This document shows positions 9,225 to 17,460 of a DNA stretch of 64,000 nt, in pieces. The translations under genes were made by a program, and so were the position numbers. The stretch comes from Hydrogenophaga sp. 2FB (GTDB lineage Bacteria > Pseudomonadota > Gammaproteobacteria > Burkholderiales > Burkholderiaceae_C): NCBI RefSeq assembly GCF_005503365.1, contig NZ_SCML01000009.1:1-64000 (forward strand), written 5' to 3'. Within the stretch, counting starts at the first letter, position 1. Every line of letters begins with the position of its first letter. The notes under the pieces are model-generated. The model was not told the origin of the DNA, ran no database searches, and was given only the letters and a program-made list of their open reading frames with translations.

Positions 9225-9587
9225 TCAGGCGTCCAGGGCGAGCAGCGACACGCCCACCACGATCAAGGTGCAACCGGCCACGCGCAGCCACGAGAATGGC
9301 TCGCCGAGCCAGAGCACGCCCAGCGCCATGGTGACCACGAAGCCCAGGCTCACCAGCGGATAGGCCATGCTCACGTCCAGGCGCGAAAGCACCCACAGCC
9401 AGAGCACGGCGCTGGCCCCATAGAGCACGAGGCCGAGCCACACCATCGGGCTGGTCAGCGCGTGCGCGTAGGTGCTGCCGACGTCGGCGGCGGCGTTGGG
9501 CGCGCCCATGCCGCGCTTCATGGCGATTTGTGCGGCCGACGAGAGCAGCACGCAGAACACGGCCAGGCCCAGAGCGATGGATTTCAT
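9225..9587 (-). CDS. Small EamA/SMR-type membrane protein, ArnE/ArnF-like lipid-sugar carrier
   Basis: About 120 residues with four membrane segments, starting at ATG 9587 (the frame is open further upstream but without similarity to the family). Small four-helix members of the DMT superfamily include EmrE drug exporters and ArnE/ArnF, which help flip undecaprenyl-phosphate-aminoarabinose. The motif AQIAMKRGM near the N-terminus and MAYPLVSLGFVV in helix 3 fit the group. Its position between a polyprenyl-phosphate glycosyltransferase candidate and a GT39 transferase favours a flippase for a polyprenyl-phosphate sugar over drug export. Confidence 0.75.
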   Translation of the reverse strand: MKSIALGLAVFCVLLSSAAQIAMKRGMGAPNAAADVGSTYAHALTSPMVWLGLVLYGASAVLWLWVLSRLDVSMAYPLVSLGFVVTMALGVLWLGEPFSWLRVAGCTLIVVGVSLLALDA

Positions 9588-9603
9588 GGGAACGTGTCCT
9601 GGT

Positions 9604-11079
9604 TCAGAAACCGACGGTGGCCACCAGGCCAATGCCGCCCATCACGAGCAGCGTGACCCAGCTGAACGGGTCCTTCAGGGCGAACTGCAGCGGGTCTTCG
9701 CCGTGCAGTTCGCGCCGCCCGGTCTTGAGCCAGATGCGCATCACCCACAGCAGCAACACCGGCGCCGCGGCCCACAGCATGTCGGGATGCGCGTAGAGCT
9801 TCTGGCTGTTCTGGCTGTCGATGTACAGCGCCAGCACCATCACCGACAGGAAGCCGCTGGCCATGCCCATCGCCCGCAGCGAGGCCAGGTCGCGCGGTTG
9901 GTAACCGCGCCCGGGCGCGAGCGTGCTGTCGTCGTCCTCCAGCTCTTCGAGTTCGGCGCAGCGCTTGATCAGCGCCAGGCTCAGGAACAGGAAGATCGAG
10001 ATCGCCAGCAGCCAGTTCGACAGGTCCACGCCCGAGGCCACCGCGCCCGCGCCGATGCGCAGCGTGTACAGGCCCGAGAGCACGAGCACGTCGATCAGCG
10101 CCAGGCGCTTGAGGTACAGGGAATACGCCAGCGTGGTCACGGTGTAGGCCAGCAGCACCATGGCAAAGCCGGTGGACACCTGGAAGGCGAGCACGAAGGC
10201 CAGCACCAGCATCACCGCGCCCAGCGCCACCGCGGGCACGATGCCGATGGCGCCCGAGGCGAGCGGGCGGTGGCGTTTGATGCGGTGCGCGCGGTCGTTG
10301 GGCAGGTCGAGCAGGTCGTTGACCAGGTAGGTGGCCGAGGCGCACAGGCCAAAGGCCACGAAGGCCATCAGCACCAAGGCCCAGAGCGCCGGGTCCAGCG
10401 AGTGCGCGGCCAGCAGCGGCACGAACAGCAGTCCGTTCTTCGACCACTGCTTGAGCCGGACCGCGCGCAGCACGGTCTTCAGGCTCAGCGGTTGGCGTTC
10501 GAACACCTGGGCTTGCGGCTGGCTGCGCTGGAGCGACGCGACCACGCCCGCCGGCGCGTTCACCGCCACCGCCTGCGCGCTGCCGCTCCACACGTCGAGG
10601 TCGTCTCGGCTGTTGCCGGCATAGGCCCAGCGGTCGTGGCCGTGCGCGCGCGCATGGGCGTCGATGGCGGCGCGTTTGTGGGCGCGGCTCAGGTTGATGC
10701 CGTCGCCTTGCGCGTTGGTGCCCAGCGTATCGTCGAACACGCCCAGGTGATCGGCCACGTCGCGCACGATGCGCGCGTCCGCCGCGCTGGCCAGCACCAG
10801 CGGACGGCCACTGGCGTGTTGCTCGCGCAGGTAGTCCACGAAGGGTTCGTTGTAGGGCAGCCGCGCCGGGTCGGGCCGCACCGCATCGGCCAGGCGCTGC
10901 TTGAAGCGGGCCTTGCCGCTGGGCAACCAGGCCAGCATGCGCAACAGGTTCAGCGGGTTGCTGCGCACGAACAGCATGACCGATTCGTGCAGCGTGTCGC
11001 TCGGCGTGAGGGTGCCGTCCATGTCCACATAGAGCGGACAGGCATCGGGCGCGTGGTCGGTGGAGGCAGGGAGCGTCAA
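9604..11079 (-). CDS. HAD phosphatase-UbiA prenyltransferase fusion (polyprenyl-phosphate glycosyl/phosphoribosyltransferase-like)
   Basis: The 491-residue protein has two parts. Residues ~15-200 are a HAD phosphatase domain with motif I DMDGT (Asp19, Asp21) and a late motif AGNSRDDLDVW. Residues ~205-491 are a UbiA-type membrane prenyltransferase with 8-9 helices, the first Asp-rich motif NDLLDLPND and a second region around LKRLALIDVLVLSG. UbiA members of this branch include mycobacterial decaprenyl-phosphate phosphoribosyltransferase, whose product is dephosphorylated in the next step; a fused HAD phosphatase would fit that two-step logic. It heads the operon with the small carrier and GT39 gene. 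Domain assignment is firm; the substrate is inferred. Confidence 0.82.
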   Translation of the reverse strand: MTLPASTDHAPDACPLYVDMDGTLTPSDTLHESVMLFVRSNPLNLLRMLAWLPSGKARFKQRLADAVRPDPARLPYNEPFVDYLREQHASGRPLVLASAADARIVRDVADHLGVFDDTLGTNAQGDGINLSRAHKRAAIDAHARAHGHDRWAYAGNSRDDLDVWSGSAQAVAVNAPAGVVASLQRSQPQAQVFERQPLSLKTVLRAVRLKQWSKNGLLFVPLLAAHSLDPALWALVLMAFVAFGLCASATYLVNDLLDLPNDRAHRIKRHRPLASGAIGIVPAVALGAVMLVLAFVLAFQVSTGFAMVLLAYTVTTLAYSLYLKRLALIDVLVLSGLYTLRIGAGAVASGVDLSNWLLAISIFLFLSLALIKRCAELEELEDDDSTLAPGRGYQPRDLASLRAMGMASGFLSVMVLALYIDSQNSQKLYAHPDMLWAAAPVLLLWVMRIWLKTGRRELHGEDPLQFALKDPFSWVTLLVMGGIGLVATVGF

Positions 11080-11152
11080 GCGGGCAGTCCGTGAAGCGGA
11101 GAGGCGATTTTAGGGGGCGGTCCCGCGCTGCGCGGGTGGGCGAGCGCCGGGT

Positions 11153-11566
11153 TCAACCGCGTCCCGCGCCCGTGCCCGGGCGCAGCGTGGCCGGCGTCTT
11201 GAGCTTGCCGGTCAGCCAATGCAGCGCCACCGCCACCAGCAACAGGCACAGCATGCCCAGCGCCCACGCGCTCCACACCAGCGGCGCGACCCAGTCCATC
11301 AGGGTGCCCGATGCCGTTGGCAGCACCTGGGCAAGCCCTTGCACCAGACCGATCCATGCCGTCTGCAAGGCCTTCAGCCAGGTCGGGTCGATCCACGTGC
11401 CCAACCAGTCCGGCACCTGCCACTGGCCGGTGGCGCTCGCCGCGTCGGTGGCCTGGCCCGAGGCCAGCATCGACAGCAGCCATTCGGTGACCTGCACCGA
11501 CGCGGCGGCCAGGCCAGTCCAGCACAGCGCGAACAAGCCGAACACACCCCAGATGAGCGCCTTCAT
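11153..11566 (-). CDS. Hypothetical inner-membrane protein
   Basis: A 137-residue protein with an N-terminal signal-like helix (MKALIWGVFGLFALCWTGLAAAS), a Trp-rich middle (WQVPDWLGTWIDPTWLKALQTAW) and a C-terminal membrane segment (APLVWSAWALGMLCLLLVAVALHWL) followed by a basic tail. I do not recognise a functional family, although proteins of this look are common in Comamonadaceae. It lies alone between the HAD-UbiA gene and a terminator-like hairpin. Codon use is typical of the window. Confidence 0.65.
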   Translation of the reverse strand: MKALIWGVFGLFALCWTGLAAASVQVTEWLLSMLASGQATDAASATGQWQVPDWLGTWIDPTWLKALQTAWIGLVQGLAQVLPTASGTLMDWVAPLVWSAWALGMLCLLLVAVALHWLTGKLKTPATLRPGTGAGRG

Positions 11567-11652
11567 GGCCGGCCTCCCACGGGGAAAGCGCAGGGGGTGG
11601 CCGGGTGGTGGAAGAAGGGTGTCATGGGCGGTGAAATCCTGTGGGTGACGGA

Positions 11653-11674
11653 GGGGCCTCTTTGGAGAGGCCCC
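11653..11674 (-). terminator. Hairpin after the Pr6Pr-type membrane protein gene
   Basis: A perfect 9-bp stem, GGGGCCTCT and AGAGGCCCC, encloses a four-base loop about 20 bases past the stop of the gene that ends at 11694. There is no clear T run on the minus strand, so it could be a weak intrinsic terminator or an RNA-stabilising 3' hairpin. Confidence 0.5.
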
Positions 11675-11693
11675 GAGCGTATCCGGTTCCCGT

Positions 11694-12347
11694 TCAGCGC
11701 CGCGCGGACCCCAGCCGCCCGCGCGCCACGGCCACGAAGCCCGTGGCCAGCAGCAGAAAAGCGATCAGGAGACCCAGCGCGTTCCACAGCGTCTGTGGGT
11801 AACCGAGCAGGTTCACGTCGATAAAGGGATAGGGGTAGTGCTGCAGCCAGGCACCGCGCAGCAGCGCATACACGAGGTAGGCCAAGGGCCAGCACGCCCA
11901 GCGCAACGGTGCCCGCCAGGCCATGCGCGCGGGCGGCACCACCACCCACCAGTGCAGCAGGCACAGCAGCGGTGTCAGGGTGTGCAGCACGGTGTCGGCC
12001 ACCCACTGGGCGCCTTGCGGGTTCCAGAGGTGTCGCAGCAGCAGGTGGTAGGCCAGCCCGACCATGGCGATGCTCACGGCCACCGCCGCGGCCACACCTG
12101 GCTGGCGGAACCAGCGCCCGGGCCCGCTGTGCGGACCCAGCGCCGGCCAGCTCAGGCTCACCGCGACCAGGACGTTGGTCAGCACCGTGAAATAGCCCAG
12201 GTAGGCGATCCACCCATCGACCGTCGACCCGCCCTGAGCATGCGCCAACCGCAAGGACAGCGCGAGCTGGAGCAGCACGCCGAACCACGCCACCAGGGCC
12301 ACCAAGGCGGTCAGCCACCGCGCACGCCACAGGGGCGGCGGGTTCAT
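11694..12347 (-). CDS. Pr6Pr-type six-helix membrane protein
   Basis: Start at ATG 12347, which overlaps the stop of the upstream lipoprotein gene (ATGA); product ~217 residues. About six membrane segments are visible, with HTLTPLLCLLHWW and a YPYPFIDVNLLGYPQ block near the end, typical of the uncharacterised Pr6Pr (FAR-17a/AIG1-like) group found in actinobacteria and proteobacteria. No catalytic function is established for the bacterial members. Translational coupling to the small lipoprotein suggests joint expression. Confidence 0.75.
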   Translation of the reverse strand: MNPPPLWRARWLTALVALVAWFGVLLQLALSLRLAHAQGGSTVDGWIAYLGYFTVLTNVLVAVSLSWPALGPHSGPGRWFRQPGVAAAVAVSIAMVGLAYHLLLRHLWNPQGAQWVADTVLHTLTPLLCLLHWWVVVPPARMAWRAPLRWACWPLAYLVYALLRGAWLQHYPYPFIDVNLLGYPQTLWNALGLLIAFLLLATGFVAVARGRLGSARR

Positions 12348-12547
12348 TTGCCTGTGGCCGGGCACACGAAGGCGCAGCCGGGCGGCGTGCGGCCGACAAA
12401 ACGGCCGTCGGGGCACTGCTGCACGTCCTGCGTGCACATGATGGGGCCGCGCTCGCTGGCCGGCGGTGGCGGCGTGGTGGGTGATGTGGTGCAAGCGCCC
12501 AACCACAGGCAGAGGGCGGCCGCGCCGAAGAGGGTGAGGTGTTTCAT
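12344..12547 (-). CDS. Small cysteine-containing lipoprotein
   Basis: A 67-residue protein from ATG 12547. It has a lipoprotein signal with lipobox LGAC (cleavage before Cys near residue 19), a Thr/Pro linker and a short domain with regularly spaced cysteines (MCTQDVQQCPDG...PPGCAFVCP), probably two disulfides. It is too short to assign a function; small Cys-rich lipoproteins of this kind are often surface-attached. The stop overlaps the next gene's start by 4 bases. Confidence 0.65.
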   Translation of the reverse strand: MKHLTLFGAAALCLWLGACTTSPTTPPPPASERGPIMCTQDVQQCPDGRFVGRTPPGCAFVCPATGK

Positions 12548-12620
12548 GGCCGCATTGTGGACGTGAAGCGGGGCTTGTGGGCGTCGATGGCGCCGTGGCC
12601 GGGGCGCTGGCGCCCAGGTC

Positions 12621-13838
12621 TCAGGGCGTTTGCCGATCTGTCGGGCCGACCTCGGATAGCGGCGTCGGCACCACCGCCGCAGGCTCGTCGGCCGCCATCG
12701 ACACCGCACGCGCTCGCACCCGCGTGGCCGTGGCGATGCCCCACACCGCCACGAACATCGCCGCGATCACCGGGCCGATCACGAAGCCGTTGATGCCCAT
12801 CACGGCGATGCCGCCCACGGTGCTGATCAGCACCAGGTAGTCGGGCATGCCGGTGTCCTTGCCCACCAGCAGCGGGCGCAAGACGTTGTCGACCAGGCCG
12901 ATCACGAACACACCGAACGCCACCAGGCCCACGGCCTCCACGGTCTGGCCGGTGGCAAACAGCCAGATCGCCACCGGGCCCCACACCAGCCCGGCGCCCA
13001 CCGCTGGAAGCAGCGAGAGCACGGCCATCAGCACGGCCCAGAGCAGCGCGGCGTTGACGTCGAGGAACCAGAACGCCAGGCCGCCCAGCGCGCCTTGCAC
13101 CACCGCCACCACCAGGTTGCCCTTGACGGTGGCGCGCAGCACGGCGCCGAATTGCTCCAGCAATTCCTGCTTGTCTTCGGGCGGCAGCGGGATCGCCATG
13201 CGGATCGAGCGCACCAGGCTGCCGCCATCGCGAATCAGGAAGTACGCCAGGTACAGCGAGATGAAAAGGCTGACCACGAGGCCGAGCACGTCCTGCCCGA
13301 AGTTGAGTGTTTGCGTGGCGATGAACTGGCTGCCTTGCGTCACCAGCTGCGTGATCTTGCGTTGCAGAAGGTCGAAGTTGCCCAGGCCAAATCGGTCCAG
13401 GAGATCGGTGAACCAGACGGGCAGCGCGTCGAAGAGGCTGCGCAGTTTCTCCGCCGGCCTGAGCTCGCCCGACTCGATGCGCGCATACAGCTGGGTGGCC
13501 TCGCGGGTGAGCGAACTCACCACCAGCACGGCGGGCAGCACCACGATCACGAGCGCGGCCAGCATGGTCGTGAGCGCGGCCAGGTTGCGGCGCTGCCCCA
13601 TGCGCGGCAGCAGCCAGCGGTTCAGCGGAACGAACAGCAGGGCGATGATGGCGCCCCACAGGATGGTGCCGTAGAAGGGCAGCATGATCCAGGCGAACGC
13701 CACGGTCACCCCCACGAGCAGCACGCGCAGCATGACCGAACCCGAGAGCGGTTTCATGACCATCGCCATCGGGCCCAGATCCAGCAAAGGCGAGGTCGCG
13801 GCGGGGGTGGGCGGCGTGTCAGGGGTGTCCGTGTTCAT
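12621..13838 (-). CDS. AI-2E family transporter (PerM/YdiK type)
   Basis: This 405-residue membrane protein has ~8 membrane segments. It has the PerM-family pattern of paired N-terminal helices, a large soluble middle (residues ~110-200) and C-terminal helices containing SLLPAVGAGLVWGP, VIGLVDNVLRPLLVGK and GINGFVIGPVIAAMF, which are family signatures. Members are variously described as autoinducer-2 exporters or Na+(Li+)/H+ antiporters; the substrate here cannot be told. It is transcribed in the same direction as the lipoprotein/Pr6Pr pair, 73 bases upstream. Confidence 0.85.
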   Translation of the reverse strand: MNTDTPDTPPTPAATSPLLDLGPMAMVMKPLSGSVMLRVLLVGVTVAFAWIMLPFYGTILWGAIIALLFVPLNRWLLPRMGQRRNLAALTTMLAALVIVVLPAVLVVSSLTREATQLYARIESGELRPAEKLRSLFDALPVWFTDLLDRFGLGNFDLLQRKITQLVTQGSQFIATQTLNFGQDVLGLVVSLFISLYLAYFLIRDGGSLVRSIRMAIPLPPEDKQELLEQFGAVLRATVKGNLVVAVVQGALGGLAFWFLDVNAALLWAVLMAVLSLLPAVGAGLVWGPVAIWLFATGQTVEAVGLVAFGVFVIGLVDNVLRPLLVGKDTGMPDYLVLISTVGGIAVMGINGFVIGPVIAAMFVAVWGIATATRVRARAVSMAADEPAAVVPTPLSEVGPTDRQTP

Positions 13839-13922
13839 GGGCGCAAACTGAAGTGGTCGACAGGCGCAGTATGCCGGCCGTTGGCTACCATCGCCGATTT
13901 GTCACAAGCCCGGAGGGCAGGA

Positions 13923-14600
13923 ATGCAGGAACCCACAGCGCGCGCGCCCCGACCCTCCGTCAGCGCCTGGACCCGCTCGTTGCTGGCGCGGTTTGACGGT
14001 GCGGTCTTGCGTGTGGCGCCGCCGCGCGCCAGCGCCAGCACCTCGGTCACGGGGCTTGCGGCATTGCAAGCCTGGTGTTTCGCCGGGGCCTTGCCCCGCG
14101 TCGAACAGCGCTTCACCGTGGCCACGCTCGCCGAGGCGGGCCTGGCGCATGAGATCGATGCCTTTTCCCGCCACCTCGATGGCACCGACCAGCTTGCCGC
14201 CGCGGGCGGGCGCTGGGCCGGCTTGTGGCTGCGCCTGCGCGTGAAGCTCAACGATGCCCTGGCGTGGCGCGCGCGGCGGCCGTCGGACCCGTGGGACGCG
14301 GGTTACCTGATCGGCGACGCGCAAGCCTGGCAGCGGTTCCAGCCGCGCCGCGCCACGCTGATGGTGGCCGACGGGCACCTGAGCGATGCCGCGCTGCGCG
14401 AGGCCGTGCGCATCCTGCAATCGAACAGCGCGGGCTACCGCCACCCGGTGCGCTTGCTGGTCGTGGGCCGCAGCATCGATGCCCTGGCCTGGTCGAGCAC
14501 GCCGAGCAGCTCGTTGGCCATCCGCGAAATCGCCTGGCCGTCGGACGCGGCCGCGCGCGTGTCCGTTGCCAGCGCTTCGACTGCCAGCGCCAGCCGGTAG
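13923..14600 (+). CDS. Hypothetical protein
   Basis: A 225-residue frame with an ATG at 13923, high third-position GC and no signal peptide. The N-terminal 165 residues look like a real soluble protein (HLDGTDQLAAAGGRW, MVADGHLSDAALREAVRIL); the last ~45 residues are Ser/Ala-rich and low in complexity. The 3' end overlaps, on the opposite strand, a 71-codon frame at 14435-14650. I recognise no family. It is divergent from the AI-2E transporter gene with 84 bases between starts. Confidence 0.5.
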   Translation: MQEPTARAPRPSVSAWTRSLLARFDGAVLRVAPPRASASTSVTGLAALQAWCFAGALPRVEQRFTVATLAEAGLAHEIDAFSRHLDGTDQLAAAGGRWAGLWLRLRVKLNDALAWRARRPSDPWDAGYLIGDAQAWQRFQPRRATLMVADGHLSDAALREAVRILQSNSAGYRHPVRLLVVGRSIDALAWSSTPSSSLAIREIAWPSDAAARVSVASASTASASR

Positions 14601-14650
14601 GCCCGTTCCAGCGCCTCGGCCAGGGCCATCGCGCTCGGGTCGGTCTGCAT
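14435..14650 (-). CDS. Possible small helical protein overlapping the convergent hypothetical gene
   Basis: A 71-codon frame begins 13 bases after the stop of the TSUP permease gene on the same strand. Its product is helical and amphipathic (ALAEALERAYRLALAVEALATDT...ISRMANELLGVLDQ) with normal codon use. No good ribosome site precedes it. It overlaps the 3' end of the gene on the opposite strand by 166 bases, so one of the two may be spurious. Listed because its composition is more protein-like than the overlapping tail. Confidence 0.3.
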   Translation of the reverse strand: MQTDPSAMALAEALERAYRLALAVEALATDTRAAASDGQAISRMANELLGVLDQARASMLRPTTSKRTGWR

Positions 14651-14663
14651 GCGCGGGACCGCT

Positions 14664-15407
14664 CTACAGGGCGCGCGCCAGCATCAGCGCACCGAGCGCG
14701 ATGAACACGCCGAACAGCGCGCGCTGGAACACCGGCAACGGCAGGCGTTGGCGCAGCCGCGCGCCGATCCACACCCCCGCGCAGGCCGCCACCAGCGCGA
14801 GCGCGTGGGTGGTCAGGGGCACCGACGCGCCCGTGCTCGCCGCGATCTGCCCGAGCCGCGCCGCCAGCGCCAGCGTGGCCACCAGAAAGCTCAGGCCCAG
14901 CGCCTGGATGAACGCCTCCTTCTCCAGGCGCAGCGTCTGCAGGTAGGGCACGAGCGGCATCACGAACACGCCGGTGGCGGCCGTCAAGCTGCCCGAGAGC
15001 ACGCCGGCCACGCCACTCGCCATCCACGGACGGCGCGAAAAATCGGGCAGGGCAGGGCGCGCCAGACCCCACAAGCCATACGCGATCAACACCCCGCCCA
15101 GCGCGATGCGCGTGGCCGGGCCGGCGTGGCCCAGGTCGGGCAGCGGGCTCCACACCGTCGCCACCACCACGCCCAGCCAGAGCGGCCACAGGCGGCGCAG
15201 CAACATGCGCGCGTGCGGCCCGGTGCATTGCACGATGTTCGTCAACAGCGAAGGCAGGAGCACCAGCGTGGCGGCGGTGGCCGGCGGCATGACCAGGCCG
15301 AGCAGCGCGATCGAAAACGTCGGCAAGCCCATGCCCGAAATGCCTTTGACGGTGCCCGCCGCGGTGAACACGGCTGCAATGAGCCAGAGATGAAATGCGT
15401 CGTTCAT
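14664..15407 (-). CDS. TSUP (TauE/SafE) family membrane permease
   Basis: Starts at ATG 15407 (another ATG at 15416); about 247 residues, with ~8 membrane segments. It shows the family repeats: VKGISGMGLPTFSIALLGLV near the N-terminus and GVLSGSLTAATGVFVMPLVPYLQTL in the middle, the two pseudo-symmetric TSUP signatures. Family members export or import sulfite, sulfoacetate, sulfonates or similar organic anions. It is divergent from a LysR regulator gene only 83 bases away, which may control it. Confidence 0.82.
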   Translation of the reverse strand: MNDAFHLWLIAAVFTAAGTVKGISGMGLPTFSIALLGLVMPPATAATLVLLPSLLTNIVQCTGPHARMLLRRLWPLWLGVVVATVWSPLPDLGHAGPATRIALGGVLIAYGLWGLARPALPDFSRRPWMASGVAGVLSGSLTAATGVFVMPLVPYLQTLRLEKEAFIQALGLSFLVATLALAARLGQIAASTGASVPLTTHALALVAACAGVWIGARLRQRLPLPVFQRALFGVFIALGALMLARAL

Positions 15408-15490
15408 GCGCGGCATCGTGCGGGCCGCAGCCCATGCTGTCCATCGCGCATCGCCAGAGGTATCCTTCGCCGATTCCGGAGGATCGAACC

Positions 15491-16396
15491 ATGGCCGCCA
15501 CACCCACCTACCGCATCGACCCGTTCGACCTGCGCCTGTTCGCCGCCATCGTCGAACACGGTTCCATCACCGCGGGCGCGCGCCACATCCACCTCTCGCT
15601 AGCGGCGGCCAGCACCCGGCTGCAGCAACTCGAACACGCCATTGGCGCCACGCTGCTGCTGCGCTCCAAGCGCGGCGTGCGCACCACCGACGCCGGGCGC
15701 ACCCTGCTGCTGCACGCGGGCCGCCTGCAGCGCGACATGGAGGCCTTGCACGCCGACATGGCCGCGCACGCGTACGGTGTGCGCAGCACGGTGCGCGTGT
15801 TGTGCAACACGGCGGCCATGACCGAGCACCTGCCGCAACTGCTCGGCCGTTTCCTCGTCGCGCACCCGGACATCGACGTTGACCTGCGCGAGCTCGGCAG
15901 CCAGGACGCGCTGGTGTCCATGCGCCAGGAGCAGGCCGACATCGGCATCGTTGCCGACTACGTGGGCACCGAAGGCTTGAACACGCGCTTCTTTCGCGAA
16001 GACCGCCTGGTAGCGGTGTTGCCGAAACAGGGCGCGCGCGCATCGCGGCAACCGCTGCCCTTCGTGGACCTGCTCGAACGGCCTTTTGTGGGCCTGCCGA
16101 GCGAGAGCGGCATCAGCCGCCTGCTGCACGACAAGGCCCTGCAACACGGCCGGGGCCTGCACCACCGCGTGCGCGTGCGCGGGCTCGACGCCGTGATGCA
16201 ACTGGTGGGCGAAGGCGTGGGCGTGGCGGTGGTGCCGCAGGCCACGGCCATGCGCCTGGCCAGCGAACGCGTGTTGGCGCGCCCGCTGCGCGACGACTGG
16301 GCCACGCGGCAGCTGCTGCTGTGCACGGCGGCGGGCGACGCGCCCATGGGTGCGGGGGCGGCAGCCTTGCATGCGTTTCTCGCCCGGCAGGGATGA
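15491..16396 (+). CDS. LysR family transcriptional regulator
   Basis: Start at ATG 15491, preceded by a good ribosome site (GGAGG 8 bases upstream); 301 residues. The N-terminal winged helix (residues ~7-66) has the LysR pattern RLFAAIVEHGSITAGARHIHLSLAAASTRLQQLEHAIGA; a type-2 periplasmic-binding-like effector domain follows. Its position divergent from the TSUP permease gene suggests it regulates uptake or export of that permease's substrate, the usual LysR arrangement. Confidence 0.88.
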   Translation: MAATPTYRIDPFDLRLFAAIVEHGSITAGARHIHLSLAAASTRLQQLEHAIGATLLLRSKRGVRTTDAGRTLLLHAGRLQRDMEALHADMAAHAYGVRSTVRVLCNTAAMTEHLPQLLGRFLVAHPDIDVDLRELGSQDALVSMRQEQADIGIVADYVGTEGLNTRFFREDRLVAVLPKQGARASRQPLPFVDLLERPFVGLPSESGISRLLHDKALQHGRGLHHRVRVRGLDAVMQLVGEGVGVAVVPQATAMRLASERVLARPLRDDWATRQLLLCTAAGDAPMGAGAAALHAFLARQG

Positions 16397-16404
16397 GCGC
16401 GGCC

Positions 16405-17349
16405 TCAGCCCCGGACCGCAAACCCCTCGGCCAGGGCCCCGCGCAACCACGCCACGAAAGCCGACACCGCGCGCGGCACATGGCTGGCGTACGGCCGGAT
16501 CGCGTAGATCTGAGGGCTGAAGGCGCCCACCGACGCCCAGTGCTCCAGCACCTCCACCAGCTGGCCCGATTGCAGCGCGGACTGCGCGCTGAAGTCGGGC
16601 ACCAGGGCGATGCCCAGGCCCGAGATGGCGGCGTCGCGCAGCGCCTCGCTGTTGTTGGCGCTGAACGGGCCGGACACCGGCACCGTGATCCGTTCCGTCT
16701 TTTTCCGGCCCTCGCGGGCGTTGAAATGCCAGGCCGGTGTGTCCTGCGCGCGCGGGTAGTGCAGGCAGTCGTGCTGCGCGAGGTCCTGCGGCGTGTGTGG
16801 CGTGCCGCGCCGGCGCAGGTAGTCGCGGCTGGCCACCAGCACCGAGCGCGTGGCGCACACCGGCCAGGCGACGTGGGTGTCGGGCGGCGACGCGGTGTGG
16901 CGGATCGCCAGGTCGAAGCCCTCCACCGCCAGTGCGTTCAACCGGTCCGACAGGTCCAGCTCCAGCCGCACCTTGGGGTGCGCGCGCAAAAACTCGGCCA
17001 TGCGCGGCACCAGCTGCTGGCGCGCGAACGCCACCGGCGCCGTGACCCGCACCAGACCCGCTGGCTCTTCCGCCAGGTCGCGCACGCTGGAAAAACTCTG
17101 CGCGATGCGCTCGAACGGATCGCGCGTGTCGGCCACCAGGCGCTGCCCCGCTTCCGTAAGGCGCACGCTGCGCGTGGTGCGCTGCACCAAGGCCACACCG
17201 GCGGCGCGCTCGAGCTCCGCGATGCGCTGGCTCATGGCCGCCTTGCTCACGCCCAGCCGCTGCGCCGACGCGGTGTAGCTGCCTTGTTGGGCCAGCACCG
17301 TGAGCCAGTGCAGGTGCACCCAGAGGTCTTCCACTTTTTTCTCGTTCAT
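16405..17349 (-). CDS. LysR family regulator, likely controller of mmsA
   Basis: I choose ATG 17349 (314 residues). Upstream in-frame ATGs at 17367 and 17376 fall inside a palindromic operator. The HTH (residues ~5-64) reads LTVLAQQGSYTASAQRLGVSKAAMSQRIAELERAAGV, and the effector domain follows. The C-terminus (YAIRPYASHVPRAVSAFVAWL) is of the CrgA/DsdC-like branch common in Burkholderiales. It is divergent from the methylmalonate-semialdehyde dehydrogenase gene with 111 bases between starts, suggesting control of that gene and autoregulation. Confidence 0.88.
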   Translation of the reverse strand: MNEKKVEDLWVHLHWLTVLAQQGSYTASAQRLGVSKAAMSQRIAELERAAGVALVQRTTRSVRLTEAGQRLVADTRDPFERIAQSFSSVRDLAEEPAGLVRVTAPVAFARQQLVPRMAEFLRAHPKVRLELDLSDRLNALAVEGFDLAIRHTASPPDTHVAWPVCATRSVLVASRDYLRRRGTPHTPQDLAQHDCLHYPRAQDTPAWHFNAREGRKKTERITVPVSGPFSANNSEALRDAAISGLGIALVPDFSAQSALQSGQLVEVLEHWASVGAFSPQIYAIRPYASHVPRAVSAFVAWLRGALAEGFAVRG

Positions 17350-17355
17350 GCCCTC

Positions 17356-17377
17356 ATTGTTCACCATTGCAAACAAT
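17356..17377. promoter_or_regulatory. Palindromic LysR-type operator between lysR and mmsA
   Basis: A perfect inverted repeat, ATTGTT-N10-AACAAT, fits the T-N11-A dyad logic of LysR recognition sites and lies just upstream of the regulator's start codon. A second imperfect dyad (CTAGGCGAG...CTCGCTGCCTAG) follows at about 17394-17420, nearer to mmsA. Confidence 0.5.
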
Positions 17378-17460
17378 CAGTTCAGGTTCCAGGGCTAGGC
17401 GAGGGGGTTCTCGCTGCCTAGACTGGGCCCATCTTCCCGACCAACCCACCGCAGCCCACC

